A program made the position numbers and the translations under genes. The notes beneath the pieces were generated by a model. It searched no databases and was not told the DNA's origin. It saw only the letters and a list, made by a program, of their open reading frames with translations. From assembly GCA_964543995.1 (NCBI GenBank), contig CAZJBB010000002.1:4815-68814 (forward strand): 64,000 bases of DNA, written 5' to 3'. Shown piece after piece: positions 40,427-48,945 of this stretch. The stretch's first letter is position 1. Every line of letters begins with the position of its first letter. The DNA comes from CAIXTV01 sp964543995 (GTDB lineage Bacteria; Bacteroidota; Bacteroidia; Bacteroidales; CAIXTV01).

Positions 40427-41572
40427 ATGGAAAGTACTATAATTTATAACCCTACCACTCTTCATTTTGGGAAAAAAGCAATGGATTCACTTGGAACAGA
40501 TGTTTCGACTGTTGCACAAAAAGTACTGCTTCTTTATGGTAAAGGCTCCATAAAACAAAATGGTTTGTACTCACAAGTTGCCAAACTCCTTCAGAGCCAT
40601 CAAATAGATGTTGTGGAATACGGTGGCATCAAATCAAACCCCATTATTGAGGATGTAAACGCAGCCGCCGATTTGGGCAGAAAAGAAAAGGTGGATGCAA
40701 TTGTTGCTGTTGGAGGTGGAAGTGTCATTGATTCTGCAAAATACATTGCTGTCGCCATTTGCGGCACTTGTGATGCATGGGATTATCCAACTCAAAAAGC
40801 TAAGGTGGTTGGTGCTCTGCCTCTTTTTGCGGTACTTACCCTTGCAGCAACCGGCACCGAAATGAATCCGTTTGCTGTTGTCCAAAACTCAGAAAAGAAA
40901 CAGAAAATTGGGTGGGGACATCCATTGATGTACCCAAAACATTCTTATTTAGACCCGGTAAACACATTAAGTGTACCTAAAAATTACACTGCTTATGGCA
41001 TTGTTGATTTAATTGCACATAGTTTAGAGGCTTGGTTTGGAAAAGGGGATGCCTCCTTGTCCGATAAATTTGTTGTTGACATCATTCAGGAAGCATTGGA
41101 AAATGGTCCTTTGCTTATGGATGATTTACAAAATTATGATTTAAGGGAAAAAATTATGTATGCTGCCACCATGGCGTTAAACGGATTAACTTTATATGGT
41201 AGATCTTCTGCGGATTGGGGTGTGCATAGTATAGGTCATGTGCTTTCTTTATTGTACGATATGCCTCATGGAGCCTCTTTGTCTATCGCTTATCCTGCTT
41301 GGATGAGCCATCTTACGAGCAAAATTCCCGACCGAATTGAAAAACTTGGATTCGAACTATTCAACACCCAAAGTCCGGATGACACTATTTACAAACTGAA
41401 ATCTTTTTTCCGCTTATTGGGAAGCCCAGTTAGTCTTATTGAGGCAGGTATTGATGTCTCCGAAAAGGATAAAATACTTTCTTTATTAAAAAAAGAAAGT
41501 ATTGGAATGCATCATAAATTAAGCCATACGGATTTGGAAGCAATTACTCATCTCATGTTTGTAGAATCATAA
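40427..41572 (+). CDS. YqhD-like iron/zinc-dependent alcohol dehydrogenase (aldehyde reductase)
   Basis: This 381-residue group III metal-dependent alcohol dehydrogenase has the nucleotide loop GGGSVID (96-102) and metal ligands D194, H198, H267 and H281 (DLIAHSLEAWF, GVHSIGHVLSLLYDMPHGAS). Those four residues fall at the same numbers as the ligands known in E. coli YqhD, which reduces short-chain aldehydes with NADPH. Butanol dehydrogenase activity is the related alternative. The gene is directly coupled to a nitroreductase gene. Confidence 0.9.
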   Translation: MESTIIYNPTTLHFGKKAMDSLGTDVSTVAQKVLLLYGKGSIKQNGLYSQVAKLLQSHQIDVVEYGGIKSNPIIEDVNAAADLGRKEKVDAIVAVGGGSVIDSAKYIAVAICGTCDAWDYPTQKAKVVGALPLFAVLTLAATGTEMNPFAVVQNSEKKQKIGWGHPLMYPKHSYLDPVNTLSVPKNYTAYGIVDLIAHSLEAWFGKGDASLSDKFVVDIIQEALENGPLLMDDLQNYDLREKIMYAATMALNGLTLYGRSSADWGVHSIGHVLSLLYDMPHGASLSIAYPAWMSHLTSKIPDRIEKLGFELFNTQSPDDTIYKLKSFFRLLGSPVSLIEAGIDVSEKDKILSLLKKESIGMHHKLSHTDLEAITHLMFVES

Positions 41573-41697
41573 AATTCGGAAATAAATTTTAAGTACTACA
41601 GCCAAATATTAATATAAACTTAATATTGAGAACTCTTCTACTTGAGGGATAAAAAATACTTTTATATCATATTAAGATAAAACATAAAAAGTAAAAA

Positions 41698-42345
41698 ATG
41701 GGGTTGAATAAATTTTTCCAAATACTGGTTCCAAAAGACAAAAAATTTATCCCTTTGTTTGTTCAAGGGGCTGAAAATCTTTTAAATGCATCACATCTAT
41801 TAAAAAATGTTTTTGAGGAAACTGATAACATTAAAAGAAACGAAATTATTAAAAAGATCAAAGACATCGAGCACAAAGGGGACGAAATTACGCATACAAT
41901 TTTCAATGAACTCAATCGAACTTTCATTACTCCTTTCGATAGAGAGGATATTCAAAGTTTGACCTCTTCCCTTGATGATGTGCTGGATTTGGTTAATGGG
42001 GCTGCTACCAGGATTAATATATACCGATTCGATAAATTTGATGAGTCATTTCTCAAGTTTGCCTTTATTTTAATACAATGTTCCGAAGAGATTAAAAAGG
42101 CTCTTATCGAGCTTAACAACTTAAAAAAACCGGAAAAAATTAAAGAAGCTTGCATTGCCATTAACTCCTACGAAAATGAAGCGGATGAGTTATATCATCA
42201 ATCTATATCCAAACTTTTTGATACTGAAACAGATCCAATCAGTATTATTAAAAAAAGAGATATGCTTGATGTATTAGAAAATGCTACCGATAAAGCAGAA
42301 GATGTTTCTGATGTTTTGAAAGCAATTATTGTGAAAGTAGGGTAA
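41698..42345 (+). CDS. DUF47-family PhoU-like protein (phosphate transport accessory)
   Basis: This 215-residue, all-helical protein of the DUF47/PhoU-like family has LFVQGAENLLNASHLLKNVF near the start, the E-x3-D metal-type motif in DIEHKGDEITHTIFNEL, then TPFDREDIQSLTSSLDDVLDL, and a second set in EAKIS-like ENEADELYHQSISKLF. Such proteins bind metal ions and regulate Pit-type transporters. The transporter gene follows 11 bases later. Confidence 0.92.
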   Translation: MGLNKFFQILVPKDKKFIPLFVQGAENLLNASHLLKNVFEETDNIKRNEIIKKIKDIEHKGDEITHTIFNELNRTFITPFDREDIQSLTSSLDDVLDLVNGAATRINIYRFDKFDESFLKFAFILIQCSEEIKKALIELNNLKKPEKIKEACIAINSYENEADELYHQSISKLFDTETDPISIIKKRDMLDVLENATDKAEDVSDVLKAIIVKVG

Positions 42346-42356
42346 ATAAGAAAAAA

Positions 42357-43403
42357 ATGAGCTTTACTTTACTTATTGTTATCATTATTTTGGCGTTTGC
42401 ATTTGATTTTGTAAATGGCTTTCACGATGCAGCCAATTCAATTGCGACCATTGTATCTACAAAAGTGCTTACCCCCTTTCAAGCAGTGCTATGGGCAGCT
42501 TTTTTTAATTTTTTAGCCTATCTCATCTTTGAATTACATATTGTTGATACCATTGCTAAAACTGTAGATACCAGCGTCATAAATCTTCAGGTCATTTTGG
42601 CAGGATTAATAGCAGCTACTATTTGGAATTTATTAACCTGGTACTTGGGAATTCCTTCAAGTTCCTCCCACACACTGGTGGGCGGTTTTGCCGGTGCAGC
42701 TATAGCCTTCGGAGGTTGGGGAATTGTACATACTGATATCATTATTAAAATTGCCTCTTTTATATTCTTGGCTCCCATTTTAGGAATGGTAATCTCTTAC
42801 TTGTTTTCTGTTTTGCTTTTGCATATAACCAAAAATGGAAAACCTTCCACTTTGAATAAAATTTTCCGACCGCTTCAATTACTTTCCTCTGCATTATTTA
42901 GCTTAGGTCATGGAGGAAATGATGCTCAAAAAGTTATGGGTATCATCACGGCTGCATTAATTGTTTATTTTAAAGGGGTGGATCCTTCGTCAATTCCGGA
43001 ATGGGCAAATATAACTTACAACTCTGCTCATAAAATTCATACCATTCCTCATTGGATAGTACTTGGTTGTTACTCCTGCATAGCCTTGGGAACCATGCTG
43101 GGTGGATGGAAAATTGTGAGAACCATGGGGTCGAAAATTACGAAATTGACTCCTTTTCAAGGGGTTGCAGCAGAGACTTCCGGTGCAATAATGCTCTTTG
43201 GTACCGAATATTTTGGAATACCTGTTAGCACCACGCATACCATTACAGGGGCGATTATTGGAACCGGTATGACCAGAAGACTTTCGGCTGTAAGATGGGG
43301 TGTTGGGGCAAAATTATTGTGGGCATGGGTACTTACAATTCCTGTCAGTATGCTCATTGCCATAGGGATGTACCAGCTGGTAATTCTTCTTTTTCCGGCT
43401 TAA
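42357..43403 (+). CDS. PiT-family inorganic phosphate transporter
   Basis: This 348-residue polytopic protein has two PiT signature repeats: FDFVNGFHDAANSIATIVST near the N-terminus and ALFSLGHGGNDAQKVMGIIT in the second half, then PVSTTHTITGAIIGTG. It imports phosphate (as metal phosphate) by cation symport, low affinity. Partner of the DUF47 protein encoded 11 bases upstream. It converges on the envC-like gene, whose 3' end lies 21 bases away. Confidence 0.95.
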   Translation: MSFTLLIVIIILAFAFDFVNGFHDAANSIATIVSTKVLTPFQAVLWAAFFNFLAYLIFELHIVDTIAKTVDTSVINLQVILAGLIAATIWNLLTWYLGIPSSSSHTLVGGFAGAAIAFGGWGIVHTDIIIKIASFIFLAPILGMVISYLFSVLLLHITKNGKPSTLNKIFRPLQLLSSALFSLGHGGNDAQKVMGIITAALIVYFKGVDPSSIPEWANITYNSAHKIHTIPHWIVLGCYSCIALGTMLGGWKIVRTMGSKITKLTPFQGVAAETSGAIMLFGTEYFGIPVSTTHTITGAIIGTGMTRRLSAVRWGVGAKLLWAWVLTIPVSMLIAIGMYQLVILLFPA

Positions 43404-43424
43404 TAAAGAAAAACTTTAAAAGTT

Positions 43425-44741
43425 TTACTTACGCGAAGAAAGCCAAATACTTGGATTTAATATCACCTTGTTATTCCAAATTTCAAAGTGAAGTTCTGTT
43501 TTAGACTCTGAAGATTCGCAGTGTATTGAACCAATAGATTGTTTGGTTTTGATTTTATCTCCACTTTTAACATAAGCCGTTTCAATATTTGAATACACGC
43601 TTAAATAACTGCCGTGACGAATAATAATCGCTTTTTGGGAGTTTGGTAAAGAGATTACACCGGTTACTACTCCATTAAAAACCGCACGGGCAACAGAACC
43701 TTTTTCGGTTAAAATGTCTACTCCATTATTTTTGGTAGTAATACCACGAAGTATCGGATGTGGATGCTCTCCAAAAGTGTTCGAAACAAATCCTTTTTCA
43801 GTGGGCCAAGGTAGCTTTCCTTTATTATTCGTAAAACTGTTGTCAAGTTCTACCTCCAAAGGGGTAAGTTCTAATTTATTGGAAGGAGGAGGGGTATCTG
43901 CTTTTTTGACCACATTTACTTTAACAGTTGGATTTGTTTTTTTAATTGAGTTTTTCAAAGCTTTGGCGGCCGCTTTTTTAATTTCTTCGGCAATGAGGTT
44001 TTCAATGGCCTTTTGAAGCTTTTTAGATACGGCTTCCTTTTCTCTAAGTGTGGATAAAAGCTCTTTTTCTTTTTTCTTAAGCTTGCCAATTGTGGCATTT
44101 TGCTCTTCTTGTTCTTTCGTTAATTTGGTCTTTTCGTTTACTTGCCTGTTTACTAAAGTAACTTTATCTTGCTTTTTAACCTGAAGATTGTTTAAATTTT
44201 GATTTATCTGATGTTGTGTGTTTTGAATCAACTCAGCTTGCTTTTTTCTATAGGTAGAGTATTGTTGAAAATACTTTAATCTCATATAAGCTTGGTTAAA
44301 ATCCTTTGAAGCAAAAACAAACATAAGCTTGTCGTATGAGTTCCTGTTTATGTAGGCGGAATAAATCATTTTAGCATATTCCGTTTTGAGCACTTTTAAT
44401 TGGTTGGTGAGTTGGTCTATTTCCTGTAAATGATTATGAATTTCACCGTCTAATTCGTCAAGTTCACTATTAATGTTATTAATGAGTTCTTCCCTTTTTT
44501 GGATTTGGTTTTTTAATATATTAATTTGATTTATAGAGGCTTGCTTATTTTTCTTGGTTTCAGAAAGCAACTTAGTGGTGTACTCAATCTCCTTTTCGAT
44601 TTGCTTTTTGGTCTGTTGAAGCTTGGCCTTTTTATCCTGTGAATAAGAATTTAACGGAAAATATAGTTGAATCCCTGAAAAAATTAAGAAGAAAAGGAAA
44701 ATACTAAACTTAGAGATTGGGCTTTTCAAGACTTTTTGCAA
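43425..44741 (-). CDS. EnvC-like murein hydrolase activator with degenerate LytM domain
   Basis: This 438-residue protein from a TTG start has a signal peptide (about 15-34), a long coiled coil (about 38-250, AKLQQTKKQIEKEIEYTTKL) and a C-terminal LytM/M23 domain (about 310-438). In that domain the HxxxD motif reads NNGVD (the histidine is lost) and the second His pair at the YAHL position reads VYSNI; only ELHFEIWNN keeps a histidine. Loss of these zinc ligands is also seen in EnvC, which activates amidases instead of cutting murein. A role as an amidase activator in cell separation is inferred. No ftsEX genes are adjacent. Confidence 0.88.
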   Translation of the reverse strand: MQKVLKSPISKFSIFLFFLIFSGIQLYFPLNSYSQDKKAKLQQTKKQIEKEIEYTTKLLSETKKNKQASINQINILKNQIQKREELINNINSELDELDGEIHNHLQEIDQLTNQLKVLKTEYAKMIYSAYINRNSYDKLMFVFASKDFNQAYMRLKYFQQYSTYRKKQAELIQNTQHQINQNLNNLQVKKQDKVTLVNRQVNEKTKLTKEQEEQNATIGKLKKKEKELLSTLREKEAVSKKLQKAIENLIAEEIKKAAAKALKNSIKKTNPTVKVNVVKKADTPPPSNKLELTPLEVELDNSFTNNKGKLPWPTEKGFVSNTFGEHPHPILRGITTKNNGVDILTEKGSVARAVFNGVVTGVISLPNSQKAIIIRHGSYLSVYSNIETAYVKSGDKIKTKQSIGSIHCESSESKTELHFEIWNNKVILNPSIWLSSRK

Positions 44742-45473
44742 TTAAACATTTACAAAATTACAAATATTGAAGGAAATTAAAACATTATTTTTCATTCCAA
44801 AGGCAAAATGCAAGCTATGTAATGACTGCTCAATCATTTTGTAGCATTTGTTATCTCATTAATGTAGATTATTATTTAGTTGTCAACTGAATTTGAACAT
44901 TTTGCGACAAATTACTCGACTAGAAATGTTAAATAAATCATAAAGTTTTTGCAGCGCTAATAAACGCCTGTAAATCAGGTATATAAATTCGGCTTCTTGA
45001 AGTTCTTTAAGGTGTTGATTTTAAATCTATAACTAAACCACTCATGAAAAATCATTGTTTTCAAGGTTTTATAACCTAAAATCGATTATTTAAAAAACCA
45101 CCTCTTGATAAATTGATTTTGGAAATTGGCATTCACATTTTAAAATGAAATTCTCGCAGATTATTATTTAAATTATTTGTATTCAAGAAACGAAAAACAT
45201 CATGTGTGTTGATTATCAGCAATATAAGTATTTGTCTCTAAAATTTAGCATACAAAATGTTCTATTATAACATGCAAACTATAATTAATACCACATGATA
45301 TGTTAGAGGTAAAACATGTAATCATGATTTTTTACGATGCCTTAATTTTATTTATTACGAACTTTTACTGCAATATTTAAAGGCTTGATATTCAGTATAA
45401 TATAGCCTTATATTTGTTTTGTCAAACAGATATAAATTATTGAAAATTCAATAGAATTAAATTTTAAAAACAA
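44742..45473. other. Long AT-rich intergenic stretch, no gene recognised
   Basis: These 732 bases lie between divergent genes: the EnvC-like gene on the left and the dockerin-bearing gene on the right. The sequence is very AT-rich, with no open frame of note, no tRNA cloverleaf and no long repeats. The right end holds a good promoter (45386-45417). The unusual length is not explained. Confidence 0.5.
45386..45417 (+). promoter_or_regulatory. Promoter for the dockerin-bearing secreted protein
   Basis: TTG (45386-45388), a 21-base spacer, then TATATTTG (45410-45417) fit the Bacteroidota TTTG / TAnnTTTG consensus apart from the first T of the -33 element. The start codon is about 60 bases downstream with an AT-rich leader. 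Confidence 0.65.
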
Positions 45474-45479
45474 ATGGCC

Positions 45480-47204
45480 ATGAAAAAAATATCCACCCTT
45501 TTACTATCGGTTTTTGTTTCAATTTCAATATGTGCTCAAACCCCAAACGTACTTCGTCTAAAAATTGTAGGAGCCGGCACTTCTGATGAAACGGTTATGC
45601 GTTTAAAATCAGGAGCCACTTTTGGTTTCGATGGAAACTATGATGCATTTAAGTTGATTTCAACATTGGCACCCCAGATATACAGTGTATTGACTGATGG
45701 TACTATGCTGTCTATAAATTCTATTCCTTTAGCTACTTCAGAATATGAATTTCCTATAAGTATTCGGGTTTACTCTGAGGGTCTGTACAACATTAATTCA
45801 ACCGGAATGCTATCATTAAGTTCTTCAATCGGTCTGTATCTTATCGACAGATCAACGAACACCATTAGAAACTTAAGAAGAGATTCACTTTATACCATTG
45901 CAGCTAAACCTTCTGATAATTATGATCGTTTTATTATGAAACTTACTTCAAGACCGGCCAATCCATCTACTTTCTCCGCAATAGCTGCAAATTCAAATCA
46001 AATTGATTTGTCCATTATCCCCAATTCGGCAAACAGTAATATGGTAGTAGTTTATAATACTACAGGTTACTTTACAACACCTATTGATGGCATTGCTGCT
46101 GGAGCTACTAACACAAGTTTTGGTGGAGGAACTATTCTATATAATGGAGTGGGCACTATATCTATCAGCCATCTCGGTTTAATCCCTAATCAACGTATTT
46201 ATTATAAAGTGTTCCAATACAATAGCATGAATATGTTTTCTACGGGAAGCACAGCGAATGCTTTAACCCCATTACAACCTATCATATCCACAGCAAGTGA
46301 TTTAATCAGTTTTGAAAACCAAGCCATAAATACGTTCTCTTCTGCGCAAAGTTTTAGTGTTTCAGGAAGCAATTTATCTTCAAACATGACGATTATTCCT
46401 CCAGCAAGGTTCCAAATTTCAACCTTAAGCGGGACAAACTTTATTCCCTCAGATTCAATAGTATTGTCTCCAGTATCAGGAACAATTTCCACCACCAATT
46501 TATACATTCGATTCAATCCCAATGAACCCAAAACATATAGTGAAAATATTACAGTGAAATGCAGTGGTGTTGCAAATCACATTCCAGTTTCAGGAATTGG
46601 AATTAGCCTAACTAAAACGGTCACTTTAAAGCTTTATTTGGAAGGATTGTATTATGCACCAACAGGGATGATGAATGAGGTTATGGACGGGAATACAAAT
46701 TTACCTGCATGGGGATATGGAATTGCCGATAAAATCCAAGTCGAATTAAGGGAAAGTGCCTCTCCACATAATGTAGCCTTTATGGTTAATGATTTAGATT
46801 TGAGCACTAATGGATTTGCATCATTTGATATTCCTTCTACCTTTAGTGGAAACTACTTCATTAATGTTAACAATCGTAATCATTTGGAAACTTGGTCATC
46901 TACCGCTATTTCTTTTACCGGAAATGCAATTCAATATGTTTTTTCCGATGGTATGGATAAAGCTTATGGCACAAATGCTCAAACCCAATTAGAAACTGGT
47001 ATTTATGGACTTCTCTTGGGTGATTTAAACCAAGATGGCACCGTAGATTTAAATGATTATTCTTTATTTGAACCCGATTTAACCAATGGATCCACCGGGT
47101 ACCTTATTTCTGATTTTGACGGAAATGGCTATGTCGACTTAATCGATTTTGGTATTTTCTCTGATAGACTTGCAAGCGGTACAACTTCTCAATTTCCTGA
47201 ATAA
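45480..47204 (+). CDS. Secreted protein with dockerin-like calcium repeats
   Basis: The protein has 574 residues from ATG 45480 (an ATG two codons earlier is equally possible). A signal peptide (about 1-20) precedes several beta-rich domains, including a GxGxxGS-like segment VSGSNLSSNMTII and an Ig-like piece ending HIPVSGIGIS. Near the C-terminus two EF-hand-like calcium loops follow each other, DLNQDGTVDLND (about 515-526) and DFDGNGYVDLID (about 548-559), the duplicated form of a dockerin. No T9SS sorting domain is visible after them. In cellulosomes dockerins bind cohesins; in Bacteroidota such repeats are usually of unknown partner. Confidence 0.75.
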   Translation: MKKISTLLLSVFVSISICAQTPNVLRLKIVGAGTSDETVMRLKSGATFGFDGNYDAFKLISTLAPQIYSVLTDGTMLSINSIPLATSEYEFPISIRVYSEGLYNINSTGMLSLSSSIGLYLIDRSTNTIRNLRRDSLYTIAAKPSDNYDRFIMKLTSRPANPSTFSAIAANSNQIDLSIIPNSANSNMVVVYNTTGYFTTPIDGIAAGATNTSFGGGTILYNGVGTISISHLGLIPNQRIYYKVFQYNSMNMFSTGSTANALTPLQPIISTASDLISFENQAINTFSSAQSFSVSGSNLSSNMTIIPPARFQISTLSGTNFIPSDSIVLSPVSGTISTTNLYIRFNPNEPKTYSENITVKCSGVANHIPVSGIGISLTKTVTLKLYLEGLYYAPTGMMNEVMDGNTNLPAWGYGIADKIQVELRESASPHNVAFMVNDLDLSTNGFASFDIPSTFSGNYFINVNNRNHLETWSSTAISFTGNAIQYVFSDGMDKAYGTNAQTQLETGIYGLLLGDLNQDGTVDLNDYSLFEPDLTNGSTGYLISDFDGNGYVDLIDFGIFSDRLASGTTSQFPE

Positions 47205-47250
47205 TTCTTTTGTTCTGTCAGTTTAAAATCCAAAACAAAGAATTATCGCA

Positions 47251-47285
47251 TTTGAATATTTAATCGTTTCGTTTTAGTAGTTTTG
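47251..47285 (+). promoter_or_regulatory. Promoter for lgt
   Basis: TTTG (47251-47254), a 23-base spacer, then TAGTTTTG (47278-47285) fit the TTTG / TAnnTTTG pattern. The start codon is 13 bases downstream. Confidence 0.55.
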
Positions 47286-47297
47286 TAAAAAAAACTA

Positions 47298-48110
47298 ATG
47301 ACAATTCTTTCCTTTGTTTGGGATGCCAATCCTGAGATTTTCAGAATAGGGAGTTTCGCTATTCGATGGTATGGTTTATTGTTTGCTCTCGGCTTTTATT
47401 TTAGCTATCTAATTGTTGGCCAATTCTTTAAATACGAAAAGTTGGATTTGCGATTGGTGGATAGCCTAACCGTTTATATGGTTGCAGGAACGGTACTAGG
47501 AGCTAGGCTGGGACATGTGTTTTTCTATGAACCTGAAGTATATCTGCGCGATCCCATTAAAATTTTATATGTATGGGAAGGAGGTCTGGCAAGTCATGGA
47601 GGGGCTATTGGAGTGTTGTTGGCCGTATATCTTTTTTCAAGGAAACATAAATTATCCTACATTTGGGTATTAGACAGAGTGGTAATTGTAACTGCCATGA
47701 CCGGAATGTTTATCCGAACCGGAAACCTGATGAATTCTGAAATTTATGGCAAACCGACCCAATTGCCTTGGGCATTTGAATTTATTCGAGTTGACAATCT
47801 TCCAAGGCACCCAACCCAAATATATGAAGCAATTGCTTATCTATTAATATTTCTATTGTTATTGACATATTATTTAAAGGCAAAAGGAAAACCCATTAGC
47901 GGGGTCTTATTCTCTGCATTTCTCATCTTACTGTTTACTGTTCGTTTTTGCATTGAGTTCATAAAAGACACCCAAGTAGATTTCGAAAAATCAATGACCC
48001 TGAATATGGGACAGTGGTTGAGTCTGCCTTTTATATTAACAGGAATGGGTTTGATGTATTATTATTTATTGCAGTATAAAAAAGTAGCGCTTCGTACTAA
48101 AAGATCATAA
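47298..48110 (+). CDS. lgt: Prolipoprotein diacylglyceryl transferase
   Basis: This 270-residue membrane enzyme transfers diacylglycerol to the lipobox cysteine of prolipoproteins. Family motifs are RWYGLLFALGF, GGLASHGGAIGVLLA (with the active histidine), the Lgt signature around MFIRTGNLMNSEIYG and LPRHPTQIYEA. About seven membrane segments are visible. The length is standard. Several lipoprotein genes in the window depend on this enzyme. Confidence 0.95.
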   Translation: MTILSFVWDANPEIFRIGSFAIRWYGLLFALGFYFSYLIVGQFFKYEKLDLRLVDSLTVYMVAGTVLGARLGHVFFYEPEVYLRDPIKILYVWEGGLASHGGAIGVLLAVYLFSRKHKLSYIWVLDRVVIVTAMTGMFIRTGNLMNSEIYGKPTQLPWAFEFIRVDNLPRHPTQIYEAIAYLLIFLLLLTYYLKAKGKPISGVLFSAFLILLFTVRFCIEFIKDTQVDFEKSMTLNMGQWLSLPFILTGMGLMYYYLLQYKKVALRTKRS

Positions 48111-48192
48111 AGCATAATTAGTAGAAATTTTTGTTTTATTTTAAGGTTCACAAACAATCATATAATCAATAATACTCAAAAAACACTGGTTT

Positions 48193-48945
48193 ATGAAAAC
48201 AAACAAACTCGTACTCATACGTCATGGCGAAAGCCAATGGAACAAGGAAAACCGCTTTACAGGTTGGACTGATGTGGATTTATCAGAAAAAGGGCAACAG
48301 GAAGCCAAAGATGCCGGTAAGTTGCTTAAAAATGAAGGGTTTCATTTTAAAGTAGCCTATACATCCTATTTAAAAAGGGCTATTCATACGCTGAATAATA
48401 TTTTAGATGAAATGGACTTGGTTTGGATACCGGTTTATAAAACTTGGCGTCTCAACGAAAAGCATTATGGTATTCTTCAAGGGCTTAATAAAACCGAAAT
48501 GGTTGAAAAACATGGAGAGCAGCAAGTTTTACTTTGGAGAAGGAGCTATGACCTTGCACCACCCCCTTTGGAAGAAAAAGATTCTACGAATCCTAAAAAC
48601 GACATTAAGTATAAAGATTTGACGGAGGCTGGCGCTCGGCCGGCAACAGAATCATTAAAAGATACTGTAAACAGAATTGTACCTTATTGGGAAGAAGAAA
48701 TGGTTCCGGCACTTAAGAAACATCAGCAAATTTTAGTAGCTGCTCATGGAAATAGCCTCAGAGGAATCATTAAGCATATCAAAAACATCAGCAACGAAGA
48801 TATTATTAGCCTAAACCTTCCAACAGGAGTGCCTTATGTGTTTGAATTCGATGATAATATGCAGTTAATGTCCGATTATTTCCTTGGAGATGCTGAGGAA
48901 ATTAAAAAACTAATGGATGCTGTGGCAAATCAAACTAAAAAGTAG
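48193..48945 (+). CDS. gpmA: 2,3-bisphosphoglycerate-dependent phosphoglycerate mutase
   Basis: This 250-residue glycolytic enzyme interconverts 3- and 2-phosphoglycerate. The phospho-histidine is H11 in VLIRHGESQWNKENRFTGW, the second catalytic region is LNEKHYGILQGLNK, and the C-terminal active histidine is in VAAHGNSLRGI. The length matches bacterial dPGM. The stop codon TAG overlaps by one base the GTG start of the M14 peptidase gene. Confidence 0.95.
   Translation: MKTNKLVLIRHGESQWNKENRFTGWTDVDLSEKGQQEAKDAGKLLKNEGFHFKVAYTSYLKRAIHTLNNILDEMDLVWIPVYKTWRLNEKHYGILQGLNKTEMVEKHGEQQVLLWRRSYDLAPPPLEEKDSTNPKNDIKYKDLTEAGARPATESLKDTVNRIVPYWEEEMVPALKKHQQILVAAHGNSLRGIIKHIKNISNEDIISLNLPTGVPYVFEFDDNMQLMSDYFLGDAEEIKKLMDAVANQTKK

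Noticed and set aside
43404..43424. AAAACTTTAAAAGTTTT as a terminator between the PiT and EnvC genes
   Set aside because: The stem is AT-only with almost no loop, so I could not support termination.
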